Positions 1-13,123 of a stretch of 64,000 nt of DNA are shown piece by piece. Within the stretch, counting starts at the first letter, position 1. Each line of letters begins with the position of its first letter. The notes beneath the pieces are model-generated. The model was not told where the DNA came from, made no database searches, and saw only the letters and a list, made by a program, of their open reading frames with translations. Made by a program: the position numbers and the translations under genes. The DNA comes from Anaspis maculata (Eukaryota > Arthropoda > Insecta > Coleoptera > Scraptiidae), in contig OX421965.1 in assembly GCA_949128115.1 (NCBI GenBank), forward strand, positions 59,080,012 to 59,144,011, in the 5' to 3' direction.

Positions 1-3000
1 CTCGATCTTCACGCCTCGCTCCGCCACCACTGAAAGGATTTATTGATTAATCCAAACAAATTACGCTGAAATTATTACGTTGTTACCCGTGGGGGGCTTA
101 ATGAGCCCCGGCATCACTATGGCAAAAGCATAGCACTGAAAGGGTTCCGGAGCGCGCGAATTTTCAAAAGACGCGCCCCACTTTTTATTCTTTGGAAATT
201 ATGATTGTGTGTGCGGTGCGTGGATGAATGCCAGTGTTGCGGGGTCTTTCAATTCGGGTATGCATGGGGTGGGGTATCTTTTGGTGTTCCTGCGATTGAA
301 TTTTATGTGTTGAGTATTTCACTCTGTCGCGGATAATGTACCTGTACTCACTAAAGGTTCAAAACCGTAATGGGGTATTATACAAAATTACAAAATACAA
401 TTTTTTGACGTATAGGTGCCTTTGTGAATGAAATTAACACTGTTTAGTTGGAAAAATATTTTAAAAATTTTTGGCACCTAGAAAGGATTCAGAAATTTAG
501 CTCATCACAGTCCATCCATTCAAACTGCAGACAAAGATCATTCAAATGTATACCAAAGTATAAGATACCGATTATTTTGGCTAGTGTTCTTCTCACAACT
601 TGAGCAAATAAGTGGTTCTTCTTGTCCCGTCAGGTTGACACAAGTGGGAACCTGACCTGACACGACACAAGTGTGCGAGCAATCGGCGTGTGCAAGGAAT
701 CGGCATTTCTCTGCCAAAAATTATGGACCACGTATTACGGGTTTAAATCGTAATTGAAAGTGATTGATTCCGAGGTGGAGATAGTTGGGATTGGGAGAAT
801 TGAAAATACAGAATAAACTACAAAAATCAGGTTTATGATCGGGGAGAAAAGGTTAAAGAATATTTACAGTTCAACTTGACATGGCGTGTTAACAAAAATA
901 AAGGGGCGTTGCGCAGATGACGCCAATAGGAAGGGTGAGCAATACCGCGAGAGTTGGCTCACAAACTATAACGTAGGTACCTACCTTTTCGATGACGCTG
1001 CGAGAACTCGAAAGGCCCAACGAAGCTCCAGCGACGACACTGAAACGGAGTACCTACACGAAAAACAACATACTGCCGTACCTACCTACCTACCCCAAGG
1101 GAAATTGGTGTAGTAAACCGGTATAGCTATCCCCTTCCTAATAACGTCTCTTACTTCACGCAGAGACAATAATAATACATATAACAACAACACGCTAAAT
1201 GTCAAATAGGTAACTTATTCTAAACAGTGAAATAAAAGATAAGAGGCAACACTTGGTTTGCCCATCAACGAGTCTTGAACGCATGAGCTTCGGGACAACC
1301 GCAACGATTAGCAGAATTTTGATAATCTGGACCAACTGACAACGTTGGTGAAGACGCCGATTGGACGGTGAGGTAGTAAACTGATTTGGTACATTTGAAT
1401 ATTCCAGAAGCTCACCATACGCTCTGGCATCTGGACAGACGAGAAAAATAGGACCGAAATGGTCACTTCAACGAAGTTATCGATTACTGACAGTTGCTGT
1501 CAACCAAAGGCGGCGCGGCGTTCTAGGAGTGGCGTTCAGCGCCGCTTCCGTTGATTTTGGTTCTCGAGGCACATCACAAGACTGGTGGTACTGCTTGCCA
1601 TCAACAGGAACAGCAGAGGAACACTAAATCGCTACTTGGCCGATGGTTATTGGATCTTTCTTTTCAGAATCAGCCGGAGCCTCCGAAAAAATAACAACCA
1701 ATTCTCTTTTGTTTTTTGGTTCCCCTGGTTTCATTATTCTGTATCGCCAAGTCGATTTTTGAAACCGTAACACACGTCGGCACCACGACCTCTGGAACCT
1801 CTGGGGAATTTATCCTGCTCAAACCCAATTATTATTTGTGCACAGCAGCATTGTTTTGAACATCAAACAGCAAATATTGATGTTGACTGACACACGTGGA
1901 CTCTTCCCCGACGTTCATGTGGCTACCCGGTACTGTTTTTGGCTCGCTTATTCACTTGAATTGGTCGGCTTCTCACATTTGAAGCCTTTTTCCCTTCATG
2001 ACAGTTCATCTGTTTTCCACAACAGCAATTACTGTCAAGCGCAATCTTCAACCGACTGCAGTCTTGATCAACACCAGGCTAAAAGGCCACTCAGGGACGG
2101 TTGATGACTCAGAAGCACGGTATAAGTATAGCCATTTTCATTTACCTGGGGTCCTCGGGGCGCAGGTTCACCTATATTGGCGCCGTCGCCAACCCCAACC
2201 CTAGCCAGTCCGATCGATAAGGGCTCCCGGTTAAACAGCCAATTGAACCGGTGAGTTTAGTCTATGGGAAGACTTGCGCACGAGCTGCGAGTAAAGGGAA
2301 CCGCCTATATGAGAAGGTCTATAGGAAGTTGTCCATTGAGGATACTAAAAACGCATTTATTACGATTTCTGAAAAACTTTGTCAAAGCAAGAAAAACTGC
2401 AAAACACTCCTCAGTTTTTTTTATTCAGATTTTTTACTACAACTAGTCTTTACAGACTAACTAGCAATTTAATTATAACAAATTAAAAAGTCATTCCTTC
2501 TCAGTGAAGTTGATACAATTTATTGTTTGGTCATTAGCATTACAGCTACCATACTAACTTCATTAACACTATATTTCCATTTCTGGTTAACTTTGACCAA
2601 AGGCTATATGCCTTAGCAATAATTTTTGAAACAATGGTATTTATGTGGCGCCCAAAGGTTATTACAACCTCTCAACCTCATTGGTATAAGTATCAAAGTC
2701 ACAGGAATTACAATCTGCTCACCAACTGTTCTCATATTGCTGTAACTATCGGCAGGTGGAAAATGGCGCTTAGAATGGAGAATCTCGAAAGCTTTTGGAC
2801 GGAATTCAACTAGATCGAGATGATTTTCAACACACAGTCCTTGGCGAGCCATTGTTCGCGGCGAATTCCAGTGCGCGGAAAAAAGCAGTATCTTTTTCAA
2901 TTGGACAATTTCCAAAGGAGCAGATTAAAAACTGTTGATGAAAATCCTGAGATACTACGGCAATATATCACTTTTTTGTTTGGAGAAACAACGATTGCCA

Positions 3001-5112
3001 GACAATTTAATAACCGATTTAAAGCGACCATAAATTACCGGGAATAATAATTACGGCCGCGAGGATTCCTGGGTGAAACAATTCAATCATCGCGACAACA
3101 ATGATGTACGGTCTCTCTGTGATCCCGCGCGTCCTAGATGGATTTTTCTTGTGTGTGTGACACATCAATTGCCACAAGATTTATGACGTAGGTATATTTT
3201 ACACACACGCATGAAATTTCCCTTTTCAAAAGCCACTTTTGTTTATAAATGCTTTCTTTTAGATGCGTTTGACAAAAAGACCGCGCGCGCGCCGCGATAT
3301 GTTTTATGACAGACAATAATGAATTCTATTTATGTAACATAACAAATTTCTTTTGTAAACAGGCGTCGGTCGTCTAAAATTAAAAGTATTTCCACAACGA
3401 AATTTACGGGATACAATATCCCCGACGGGCCCGGCACCGGCTCATCACCAATAAAGCGCCATAGCATTAAAAGATGTCGTCGACTGAAATAGAGAGCTTT
3501 TGGTGGATTAAAGTTAATGGTCCATTTGTTGTGTGTACTTTTTTGACGAGTGATGAATCGATTGCATATTAATAAACCGCCCGCGCGAATAAACAAATGG
3601 CAAGAAACGTCAATCGCTTCAGTATTACCACCACCGCCACCGCGCACAGATAAAATTTGGCGCGATTATGCTGAGGAAACCAGAAGTGGGGACGATTTTC
3701 CAGGTACACCTTTGCGACTGGTCTTTGCGACATCAAAAGCGATGACGGCGGCTGTCAACCCCGGGTTAGGGTTTCCTGGGGGATATGGAGCGCTGAAAGT
3801 CGCACTCGGGTTATATTCTGTTTTATCTCCATCTCAGGCAGGACCACAAAAGGCATATGGGCGCTAAATAATTCAGGACATTTCACAGTGAATTTTTACA
3901 CCACAAGCACTCCCACTTTATCGCCTTATAACTTGTTAAGCTTGCTCGCAGAAAAAAATTGTACGGCAGCTTGGGGTTTCTTCAATAGTGCGTGAGTCAT
4001 TAGGAATGTAAGCACCTACATACTCTGATTTGAACGATTTTTTAGTCACGCGAAGTTTTTGCTCAAAACTGGACAAACTAGAGAACTGGACATCACTTTG
4101 TTGTCCTCATTTGCAATGATTTAATGGTAATTAATTGGATTGAAGAACGCGTAACTGGAATTGTGACTCATCGATATTCCAGTTCCAAATGAATTAGGAT
4201 TTACTAGCGTGTGACTGTTGTCGATGTTGTCGCTTTCTTTCTTAATTACCGTTCTGCATAGGACGCAAAAAAATTGTTTGGGTTGTTGTCAAAGTGCATT
4301 ATTTGCACCTCTTCATCATCAGATGGCAGGCTACCTGCCAACGTGCTCAACAAAAACGTTATCCAGAATATTCACATGTAATTTAGCAATGTAAAAATTG
4401 TAACAAGTGTTAAATAGTACGTTTATGCCGGGTCAACTGACCAGACCTCCAACATTATTCATTATTTTCGCATCAGAAAGAAAATCACAAATCAAGACAG
4501 TATGAATGGTTAATCATCAGATTGATCGCTTCCAGTCGCTCTAACGCTATGAAAAGAACTACGAAACAAACGCATCTGCTGATTTACGCAAAAATGTCAG
4601 AAACACAAAAACACTTACGGTGCAACCACCACTCTGAGTCTGCATTTAGTCGCTCAATATTCCTAGGCCAAGTATCACTTGGAAACGAAGGTTAACCTCA
4701 AATATGACTAAAGTACATCACAAAAAGGTCCACATACGCACTCGCCACTGGATCTGAACTCCACTAACTTTCCTCAGTCCGAAAGCCTTCCTTCATTTCC
4801 GCTCATGCATTCCAGAATATTCTGATGGTCTTTTGGAAAGTCCTCAAATGTTTTGTTACCCTATTCTGGCAAAAATTCTGGTATCTGTTGCTAGTCAATT
4901 CACGAGAGCTCTGGGAAAGTCTAATTTAGTAGCTTCGGAACGGAAATATTTTAGCAAGCCTTCGATATACGGCTCCTCCGACAATTGTGCAGAGGTACAC
5001 ATCCGGGCATCAAAGTCTTCAGTTTTGATTGCTTATCCACTTTTTCAAAATATTATTTCCATTCATTCAAAAAGTCGGCTGAAAATATCAATTACTCATG
5101 CCCGTATTCATG
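1..5112. other. Intergenic or 5' SoxD intron sequence, no gene recognised
   Basis: No coding region, RNA gene or complete transposon is recognised here. The open frames are short, lack conserved motifs and overlap on both strands. One block at about 3550–3870 is open for 105 codons on each strand and includes a short proline run, but resembles no family I know. A GGGGCT/AGCCCC stem lies near 92–107. A 17-base string (TCAACTGACCAGACCTC) near 4434 recurs near 5585 with loosely similar flanks, suggesting an old dispersed repeat. Because the first SoxD exon seen downstream is internal, this stretch may be part of a long 5' intron of that gene. Confidence 0.5.
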
Positions 5113-5323
5113 GTCGTTGTCAAGTGCACATTGTTCATGTATCACTTTTAATCAAGCTGTAACTCAAGTACGAATTCTGTTTCATAGACATAACTTCGGC
5201 TTTCCTTGAGGAATACTATTTCACGGTAATAGCCAAAAATTTGTCCATGAGAGAGAAATCGTACTTGAGTTACAGCTGGATAAAAAGTGATAGGTACTTG
5301 AACAAAGTGCACTTGACAACGAC
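5113..5323. repeat. Hairpin MITE-like inverted repeat
   Basis: The two ends are inverted copies of each other for about 65 bases. The left arm starts GTCGTTGTCAAGTGCAC and the right arm ends GTGCACTTGACAACGAC. Both arms continue through CTGTAACTCAAGTACGA and its complement, with one small indel. The central region of about 80 bases is unpaired. There is no open frame of note. The structure fits a small non-autonomous DNA transposon; no clear target duplication was found, so the superfamily is unassigned. Confidence 0.6.
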
Positions 5324-7049
5324 AACAGCTTCAAGTAACATTTTCATCAATCTTTTGGCTCAGCACGTCCATAGCTTTGCCACGGTTTTCAAATTCAGCG
5401 CATACTAGGAAGTAGGGTTCATACCATAGTGCCACGTCCACCGGAGCTCGATATTCACTACTATATACTTGTAGTAGACCTTTTGTACTTTTGTAGGTAG
5501 GTGGGGTATACGGAAACCCTAATTCAGTTTTTTTTGCGGATATCACCTCATTTTTTTGCATATTTACCTACCTACTGGTCAAGTTCAACTGACCAGACCT
5601 CAATTTTTGGTAATTTTTATGTCACGCCACGAAAACCAAATCAAAACATGGGCCTCTTAAAACTGAAATGACTACTCTACTACCTACTACTTATTCTATA
5701 ATATCCAGAGAGACATCGCCTCCTCCAGAATTATTATTAGATCGAAACACTGCGATGCTATTCCTCCACGAAATAATAAAAAATAGAGAGGAAACAGAAG
5801 CGGAAATAATAAAAACGCCAACAAGAAGGCCAGATCATAATAAATCTATGCATTTTATGATTTATTAGACAATAAAGTGACAATGTAGAAAATAGCAGGG
5901 CCGGGCTTTTGAACACCGCGCGCCGTGCACTACTATTATTATTTGTTCAGGCCGGCTTCGGATCCACATCTTCTGTTTACATAGTTGGTTATATTAACTT
6001 CGTACGCCCGCAACGTTGCGAGCTTATGAAACTGTTTATTGCCGAAACATAAAGAAAATTATGAACCGAAATACCGCGTGCGCTCGCTTTTATAATGGCC
6101 CATTTGTTTTGTTGGCCTTTTTCTCTCCAGGAAAAAGTAATAATGATGAGAAACAATGTGTGCGGGTTTTCATCGTCATCAAATCAAAGAGTGCGGTGCA
6201 TTGTCTTCGCGAAATCTCGGCGCGATGCATCTGCTCAACACATGTCATGGGGCGTGTTAGTTGCTGGTTGCTGCTGCTGCTGCAAGAAAACACAGACTAT
6301 CCTGTGCTGCCTATTTGATTTAAAACAGATCTTTGCACAACAATAATGTATTGTGGCGCACCACCGCACACAGTTTCAGTGCTTCTCAACATTTTCTCAA
6401 GGCTCATTCAACTCCTTGAAGTTGTCTCAACGCAACGGTTCTTTTTGCTCTCATCTTGTCCAACAAGTGTCAAAAATTCAGAACTAGCAAAGCCTGTGCG
6501 GTGTACAATATCTTCAAATAAATTGAAATTGGATTTCTTATTCTCTTATTACACAGCTCAACAAAAAAACATTTTTTTCTTGTTGCCCTTGATATCATTG
6601 CGATTTCAATAATTTCGAGTCCACAGTTCTCGAACATATTCATGAAAGTACTGAATTGGCTCTGGTTTCCAAGATTTTGTCTTATTTTACATTTTGAACA
6701 AGTAACAGTTTGGATCAGCTCTTCAGAACACGAATTTGTATTAAGTGGTTGGTATCTAGTTGAAATTCGCTTTCAGCGCATTGATTTCGCGCATCGATAC
6801 ATCACGTGACCCCCGCACCCTCCACACCTTATAACTGGCCAATCAGTGTTGCCGAACTTGTTACTTAGTAATAAAGGGTTGTCCAGTCAGTATATGACCA
6901 TTTTTCGCAAGGCTTATACTCGCTTGTGGATTGAGATAGAGATAGATCAAAAAGCAGAGTTAAGCCCATTTTGTGCCATTTTTAGACATATATTCAACTT
7001 TGGAAAATATCATTGGTCGAGAGCGCATCGTGGGATCGTTCGTTGCATT
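5324..7049. other. Non-coding stretch, nothing identified
   Basis: Overlapping short frames on both strands around 6016–6350 are mutual shadows without recognisable motifs. A five-unit CTG/CTGC run lies near 6268–6282. The rest is AT-rich sequence without features I can name. Confidence 0.4.
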
Positions 7050-7229
7050 TTAGAGTGAAAATTCTTTTCCCAAATAGCCAGTTCTATTCGCTGTGATTTC
7101 GGATCGAATATTGGTTTTGATTTCTAGTGTGCGGAAATTATCAGCATAGACTTGCGCTTCCAAGAAACCTCAAAGATAGAAATCTGGCAGCGTGAGATCG
7201 GGTGATCTCGCCGGCCAATTAATGTTACA
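7050..7229 (-). pseudogene. Tc1/mariner-type DDE transposase remnant
   Basis: On the minus strand the frame ending at 7050 reads NWPARSPDLTLPDFYL, then a stop at 7170–7172, then GFLEAQVYADNFRTLEIKT. This closely resembles the C-terminal catalytic block of arthropod Tc1/mariner-like (DDE_3 type) transposases, whose signature is NWPxRSPDLTPxDFxLWG. The stop falls where that signature has tryptophan. The frame also carries a stop just upstream, and no N-terminal helix-turn-helix region could be followed. Only about 60 codons are recognisable, so this is a dead fragment. The family assignment rests on this one motif. Confidence 0.6.
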
Positions 7230-8446
7230 ATTTTTTCGAGATCAAACCTCCAACAAATAAGTGAACACGTTAGCACGTAAAATCAAACCTGTCAAATCCT
7301 CAAAACATTTTTGAGTCACTCGAAATGAATTAGAAAGAACGTAGCCCAAATAAGCGAAGTTTATCACAGGGTAAGCTGAAAAACGAGATATTTTGTAGGC
7401 CTTTGGATTGCATTGCGGGTGCATCGGAAAAAATAGTTTTTCCCAAAAATTATCATTATGGTGAACAATGGCACATAATGAGCATTCTTTTGCTTTTTGA
7501 TTCATCTCTCTACATCTCTCCTTTGCTCTTTCGTTTCTTTCTCGCTGCGCTCGGCGCTCAAATTCCCATCTCCGTCACATGAAGTCTCACTCATACCCCT
7601 AATACAATAAATATCTTTTTATTTTCATCAATAATATTCTCTATAAAGTACCTATAATGTAATAATAAATTTTTATTATTATTTTAATTTATCCTCCTGC
7701 GGTGCCGGTGAGCCGACGAGGTCCGTCCGTCCAAGGTACACATAATAATTATGCGAATGTGACATCGTGACGGATTTTCTTACTGTACGATTTTCCCCGT
7801 CATAATATGTAATATGTAATATGTGTAATATGACATTACAGCACGGTGGAAACTGTGTCTGGTAGGCACAGCATGGCAATTCCATAATCTCCACAAAGTA
7901 TAAGAATGTCGTTTGGAAAACTCCGGTATCAATTTTAAATGAAAAATTCAACAAGTATAAAATACATAGATATTTACATAGGTACGTACCTCGTGAATGT
8001 GATTTGCGGTAACTACGTGGTTCTAGAGTTCCTACGATATTATCTTCTCCAATCACAATAAGGCCGCCAATCAGAGGAGATCCGCTAGCGGCTCTCCCAC
8101 TGGCACTACCGACCGGCGGCCTCCCATTCAAATTTTGGTCGCGCTAAGCGTTGTCGCAGTCAAATTATCACTCAACTGGAGTGATATGCAACCTCAACCA
8201 TCGTCTCATGTTTAGCTCGAGGTTAGGCTATTGCCAGGCAGCGCGATTTCGCAAATAGGCGCTTTAAAAGCTGGTTGAAATATTACCTGCTTATAAAACT
8301 CCCTAAAAATCAACTCTGCACCAAAAAATTACCGTTTGACTGATGTGGTCCGAATTTCACGGATTGTCTCGTGACTAACAGCAGTTTTTTTTTTCAAATT
8401 GGACACTGGAGTGTCTTGATGAAATACGTTATAAGCAGCTCATGAG
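7230..8446. other. Non-coding stretch with unrecognised open frames
   Basis: Minus-strand frames at 7242–7505 and 7679–8131 (150 codons) are open but show no known domain, signal peptide or compositional bias. The first lies next to the transposase scrap and may be further decayed transposon sequence. An AT-rich tract sits at 7600–7685 and a short TAATATG tandem run near 7805–7830. I do not support any gene here. Confidence 0.4.
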
Positions 8447-8803
8447 TAGCGCTGGGCAATACATTTGATTAATCAATTATTTTAGCATGCGAAAAAATCA
8501 TCGATTAATCGAAAATCCTGATTAATCGACTATTCAATTTGGTAGTCAATTGTGAATAATCGATTATTTAAGGGATTATTCGATTTTTTGATCGATTTAT
8601 CGATTATTCAATGAACGATTCAAATAGAATAATCGCATATTTCATAATCGACTATGCATAATCGAATAAAATCGAATAATTGATTTCAAAATAATCGATT
8701 GATCGATTTAGAAATAAATGAAATACTCGATTAATCGAAGTAATATATTATTATTTTTTATAATCGATTATCGGTTATGAAATCTCATAATCGCCCAGCC
8801 CTA
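8447..8803. mobile_element. hAT-type MITE rich in AATCGATTA
   Basis: The element starts TAGCGCTGGGC and ends GCCCAGCCCTA, giving 11-base terminal inverted repeats with one mismatch. The flanks CTCATGAG (8439–8446) and CTAATGAG (8804–8811) form an 8-bp target duplication with one change. An 8-bp duplication and GGGCTGGGC-type ends are typical of hAT non-autonomous elements. The interior of about 335 bp is a degenerate array of ATCGATTA/AATCGATT words and has no coding potential. Confidence 0.8.
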
Positions 8804-8930
8804 CTAATGAGTCAATAATTTAAGACTGTCTGTGTAAAATTTGAGCCAAATCGGTCGAACGGTTCACAAAATATCGAAAGAAAACGATTTTTGGTTCCAA
8901 TAGCGATATTGATGATATTATAATAGTATA

Positions 8931-9049
8931 TTATATACCAAGGTTGAGAAAGTATTGTTATAGCTGAAGCGCCAGTTTAGATCCCGAAGCGCAGCTGAGG
9001 GATATAAGGCGCTGAAGCTATAATAATTTTCTCGACCGTGGTTTATATA
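8931..9049. repeat. Hairpin repeat, copy 1 of a dispersed family
   Basis: Inverted arms run from TATATACCAAGGTTGAGAAA to its diverged complement ending near 9049, enclosing AGCTGAAGCGCC and GGCGCTGAAGCT. Sequence continuing to about 9135 (ATGATGTACTCCACGGCTAGTAG) matches in order a second copy at 13467–13630, which is followed there by TGACGTATTCCACGGTTGGTAG. The two loci are therefore members of one dispersed family, non-coding in both. Confidence 0.6.
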
Positions 9050-9177
9050 GTATTTTTTTTACTACTAGAAAATTGCCTTCTTAGTTCAGGAACAGGTTAA
9101 TAATGATGTACTCCACGGCTAGTAGTGAAAAAATAATATTATCTGATATTATTTCTACTTTCCAGTATTATTGGTAT

Positions 9178-9713
9178 TGTTACGAGCGGCGATCCCGTTT
9201 ATATTGGTAAACACTCGACCTTTCTGGATCCTTCCATCCATTAGATCGCAGTGTAGAAGTCTGGAGCGATCTGGTGCATTCCAGAGCGTTCGTGTATGTG
9301 AAACTCAGTGGAGACCGAATGCCTGATCAGGGCACATCTGTCCATTTTGGCGGAGGCACTATCCAGAACCCGGCAGAATTATACGGGTAATGTGTACGAT
9401 CATTCAGGAATGGTCTAGAAATCGCATATGCCGGGCCTCTATGGAATTTGCTGGTGGACAGTGTTTGAAGTGGACAGAAAGTCCGGGAACATTATTCGGA
9501 GGCCTTATATAAGGCATCAGCCGGCAGCTCGCAGTAGTATTGAATTGAAATGCGAAGTGGTAACGAGTGCGAAACAAGCGAAGTACCTGCGATATAATTC
9601 CAAGTAGATAATTGTTGGCATTATTTATTGTAGTAGTACGCAGAAATAAACAGTGTGTGTTTTTAATCGATCGTCTCAATTATATTCGAACCCGTACGCG
9701 AGATATCGTAACA
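9178..9713 (+). mobile_element. Solo LTR of an LTR retrotransposon
   Basis: The 536-bp block begins TGTTACGAGCGG and ends GATATCGTAACA, with TG…CA termini and the short inverted ends TGTTACGA/TCGTAACA. It is flanked by the 4-bp duplication GTAT (9174–9177 and 9714–9717). A TATA box TATATAA at 9506–9512 and an AATAAA at 9645–9650 near the 3' end place U3, R and U5 in + orientation. No internal retroviral-like coding region adjoins it, so it is a solo LTR left by recombination. TG/CA ends with a 4–5-bp duplication suggest Ty3/Gypsy, but the family is not certain. Confidence 0.8.
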
Positions 9714-9830
9714 GTATTATCGGTATTATAGGTATTATTTCCAGTATGATTGCTATTATCAGGTAATATTTAGAAAATTATATCGGTATTATCGCAAATA
9801 TTTGGTAATATGGTAATATGGTATTATGGT
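9714..9830. repeat. Degenerate GGTATTAT simple repeat
   Basis: Words such as GGTATTAT, CGGTATTA and GGTAATAT recur through this tract. Similar words lie on the other side of the solo LTR at about 9140–9177. The LTR therefore appears to have landed inside one AT-rich simple-repeat tract. Confidence 0.5.
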
Positions 9831-12800
9831 GTACAAATTTTGGGTCCGTGATCCACCCCTCGCGCCACACAATGGATACAATGATAACTTCTAGCCAAGT
9901 CGAGAACCATTCCTGTCGGGCCACCCGCACCACAACACCTCTGCACAACACCAAGTAGAGGAGTCCAGTGTCGGCGACACGCATTACGATAATAAATTTT
10001 TCATTTTCGGTTTCAAATGACACTACCGTGAGTTAGAATCCATCGATGAAATCAAATTTTAGTTTATGATGGAAGCTGTTGTACTTAAAACACAATGCAA
10101 GCGGTAAAAAAATACTAACTGTAAAGAATAGAACCGAACGCCGCAACAGCTAACTCTCCCATTTTCTAGGACGACACTGGTCGCCCCAAGGACTGATAAT
10201 AACGTTACACGCCTTCGTTACATCCACTGATGCCATGAACCGAATTCACTCCCATGTGTGGTTCTGCGTTAGTTGTGTGTTGTGATCTAGGCGCGAGAAT
10301 AGAAGTTCCACTTGAAATAAACAGAGCCAATATCCCAAAACCATTTATAGTTTCGTGGATTGTTGGTATAGAAGTATTGGAAACCACTCTTATACAAGGT
10401 AACAAAATCATTGTTGATCAGTGTTTCTTTAGTTTGCCCTTCTCAACAATGATTCATTCAACTTCAAATGTTGTACCATAACCAGTACCAGCTTGACAAA
10501 AATTTGAGTATCAACGTAAAATGGTTTTGCGTGGGTTTATCCAATGCTGGAATTTTGATATTAGGAAAAATTTGAGAGCAAAGATCTAAAAAACTTGCGT
10601 TGACATAGCTCATACCAGTAGTTGAATGCAGCTTGCAGCCGTAATGAAGGGCTCTTGTGGAAAAGCCGGAAAAAGAAAACAATTTTTATAGAGATTGATG
10701 GTTGCGAACAAACACGTTGTTTATGTTTGGCCGGCCGCGCGGTCGGTCTTTGATAGAGGCGTAGTGCTTTATTGTTTTAAGAGTTAATATGTGAGGCACC
10801 CAGTTTATATTTCTCAACTAAATCGAATATTTCCATTAGACTTGTGTTGGTGTACTTTTCGGGTACTTTGATCTCTCTACACTCCATTGGCGCACTTTAT
10901 TCTTTATAGTTTTCCTGAATCGAGAGTGCCGGGCGCTGCTCCTTGTCTATTCACAGTTGACGTCTGCATCAGATTTTATGTGTCCCACGTGTGTATACAA
11001 AGACATATCGGAGCACCTTAACTTTGTGCTTAGTTGCCTAAATTGAACCGTTACCTCGGTATAGTATAGGTACTTAGGTAAAGCTGTTCTCTCTGCATCG
11101 CACTAGCCATTTTATCAGCTCATAATACACAATTTTGTACTTGATTAAACTTGGGCGACAGCTTGAGCGATTAGTCAGTTCTAACTTCAAACTTATGATT
11201 TTTTGTGGTAAATGTCGACTACATAAAGCACGAGCAAAGCGAGTAATGGCAATTGCACTGGAGATTAGACCTACGCATCCCGGTCAGAGTTGGACCGGCC
11301 CTATTGGGTTTTGCCGGAATCAGATGACGTCTCGAGTGACCTCAATCATCATATAATTAGTATCAGAAGCACTCGCAATGCAAAAATAATATTCAGCGGC
11401 TCAGCGTCCCCATCCCACGCCCACACGGCATTTTTTTCCGCATCGTACACTGTACAAACGCATCCATTATGTAAAACGCTCGGCCATTACGCGATACTCT
11501 TACTTATTAACCATATACACTTAAGCGATCCAACATAACATCAAAGGCCGTTTTCTATGAAGAGAAGCCAATCTCTAGGAATATGACCACAAAAAGCAAT
11601 TCCTGCGGAGATGATCGGTCTCTCCTCTGCAGCTAGCATCAGAAGCAGCAGCACAACATACTCTCTCCCCAACACCGCCTGTTCTTGTTCTTGGCTGGTC
11701 GAGTAATTAACACGCACCGGAAGTGATACATCATGTCGTAATAATGACCGACACCAGAATATCTGCTGTGCTGCCTAGCAGAGCTCTCCTGATGCTCTCT
11801 AGCTGCCCTCTCGCGATGCTCTTATTCTTGACGCCCGATGCCAACGCTTCTGTTAATAAACCGCCTCCGTAAATACCAGCACCTCAATTTTCACCTCCGA
11901 AGGAGTGGGCACCATCAACAATAAATTGAGAGATAATGGTCAATGTGCCACAAAGATAAGCGCGCGCGAGTGGACCACATTTTAGAGGAAAGCCGTCGTC
12001 ACCGGGAGGAAAACAGTGTGTTGTGTTTGTTGATGACCATTGTTCATTAAAACGGAAATGCCTCTTGCCGAGGCGGTCGGTTTTATGGCGATCGCTTAAT
12101 CCTCTGATGGGGGATTCAGGAGTTATGTGCACTTTGTATGAGAACTGCAGTGAATGGAAGATGAAATTGGCCGCTTGCCGACGTATATTTAGTAGCCGTA
12201 GGCGGCTTGGCAACCTGCGAATATTTGGAAAAAAGAAACATGGAGAATGTAACAGATGGACAATTCCTAAAAGTGTCTTCGCTCAAGACAATTATGACGA
12301 CAATTAGACTTGGTCCAAGGCGTAAAACAGTCTCTTCACCTAAACCATAACTATTTGCCTCTTCCATGTTGCAGTTTCTTGACCTGAACTTGGTGCTTCA
12401 GGGCGGCCGGCACCTTCTAGAATGGTCTTAGGATAGGAACGAAAGCTCCAGACTCGGCCTTTCAACATTTTCCTTGTGGATTTTCCTGTATCATTACTGA
12501 AATAAATATGTGAATCATGGAAAGAAATTCTAAGAAATTTGCATCGACCATCCTATTGACAACAGTGTTAGTTCCACTATGTTTCCTTATTTCCCGATTG
12601 TTGACTCTATAGATGCGTCCTACTCATGCTCAATCAAAAAACGTGTTTGATTTACGATTATTCGTTAAACTGAATAATGCACTCTAACGAGTGGCATGCC
12701 CCATAAAATTTACGATGAGCAAGTAGGTATCTCTACCAAAATAATAATTTTGTAGAAGAGTATTATGCACAGTGAATAGGTATATGGTGAGCACATGAAA

Positions 12801-12877
12801 CTCATAAATTCTTATATACGAGTGCGCGAGTTGTTTAGGTCGATGGCGAGTTTTACTAATAAACGCCTCTTTTCCAG
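9831..12877. other. Presumed SoxD intron or upstream DNA, no clear gene
   Basis: No conserved exon is identified. On the minus strand, 10205–10680 contains overlapping open frames that read locally like protein, with stops and frame switches between them. This could be a decayed processed sequence, but I could not name a family. GGCCGGCC and nearby GC-rich words sit at 10730–10745. The 11560–11880 part is compositionally distinct, with CAG/CTC-rich words, but has no open gene. SoxD exon 12878 begins immediately after TTTTCCAG. Confidence 0.4.
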
Positions 12878-13123
12878 GCGCCCGGTGCAAATCAACTGGT
12901 CAATGAGACGCATAAACAGCTGGAATTCCAGCGAAGGCAACAGGAGCAAATGCTGCAGCAACAGCAGAAGCTGCAGGAGCTCCAAGGCCAAATCTCGGCC
13001 CAGTACGCGGCCAGCGGTGTAGGACCCCAGGGACTCATGTTCCTGCCTTTCCTAGAGCAGCTGCGTGGGCTCCAACCTGCAGCACTGCCGCCCGGCGTCG
13101 CTAAATCTGCCCTCACCAACCAC
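12878..13123 (+). CDS. SoxD: SoxD internal exon: glutamine-rich coiled coil
   Basis: This is an internal coding exon of 82 codons between acceptor TTTTCCAG and donor CAC|GTAAGT, phase 0 at both ends. It encodes a Gln/Leu-rich segment (HKQLEFQRQQEQMLQQQQKL, then QELQGQISAQY) followed by MFLPFLEQLRGLQPAALPPG. SoxD proteins (SOX5, SOX6, SOX13; fly Sox102F) carry a leucine zipper and Q-rich coiled coil that mediates homodimerisation, and this exon fits the end of that region. The gene assignment comes mainly from the downstream HMG exon joining in phase. The exon lacks a start codon of its own and must be spliced to upstream exons not identified in this window. Confidence 0.85.

Noticed and set aside
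1250..1345. tRNA-like GTTCAAGACTC box on the minus strand
   Set aside because: The B-box is imperfect and no cloverleaf or A-box at the right spacing could be drawn.
3550..3867. 105-codon frame with a proline run
   Set aside because: No domain, no splice-consistent partner, and the opposite strand is equally open.
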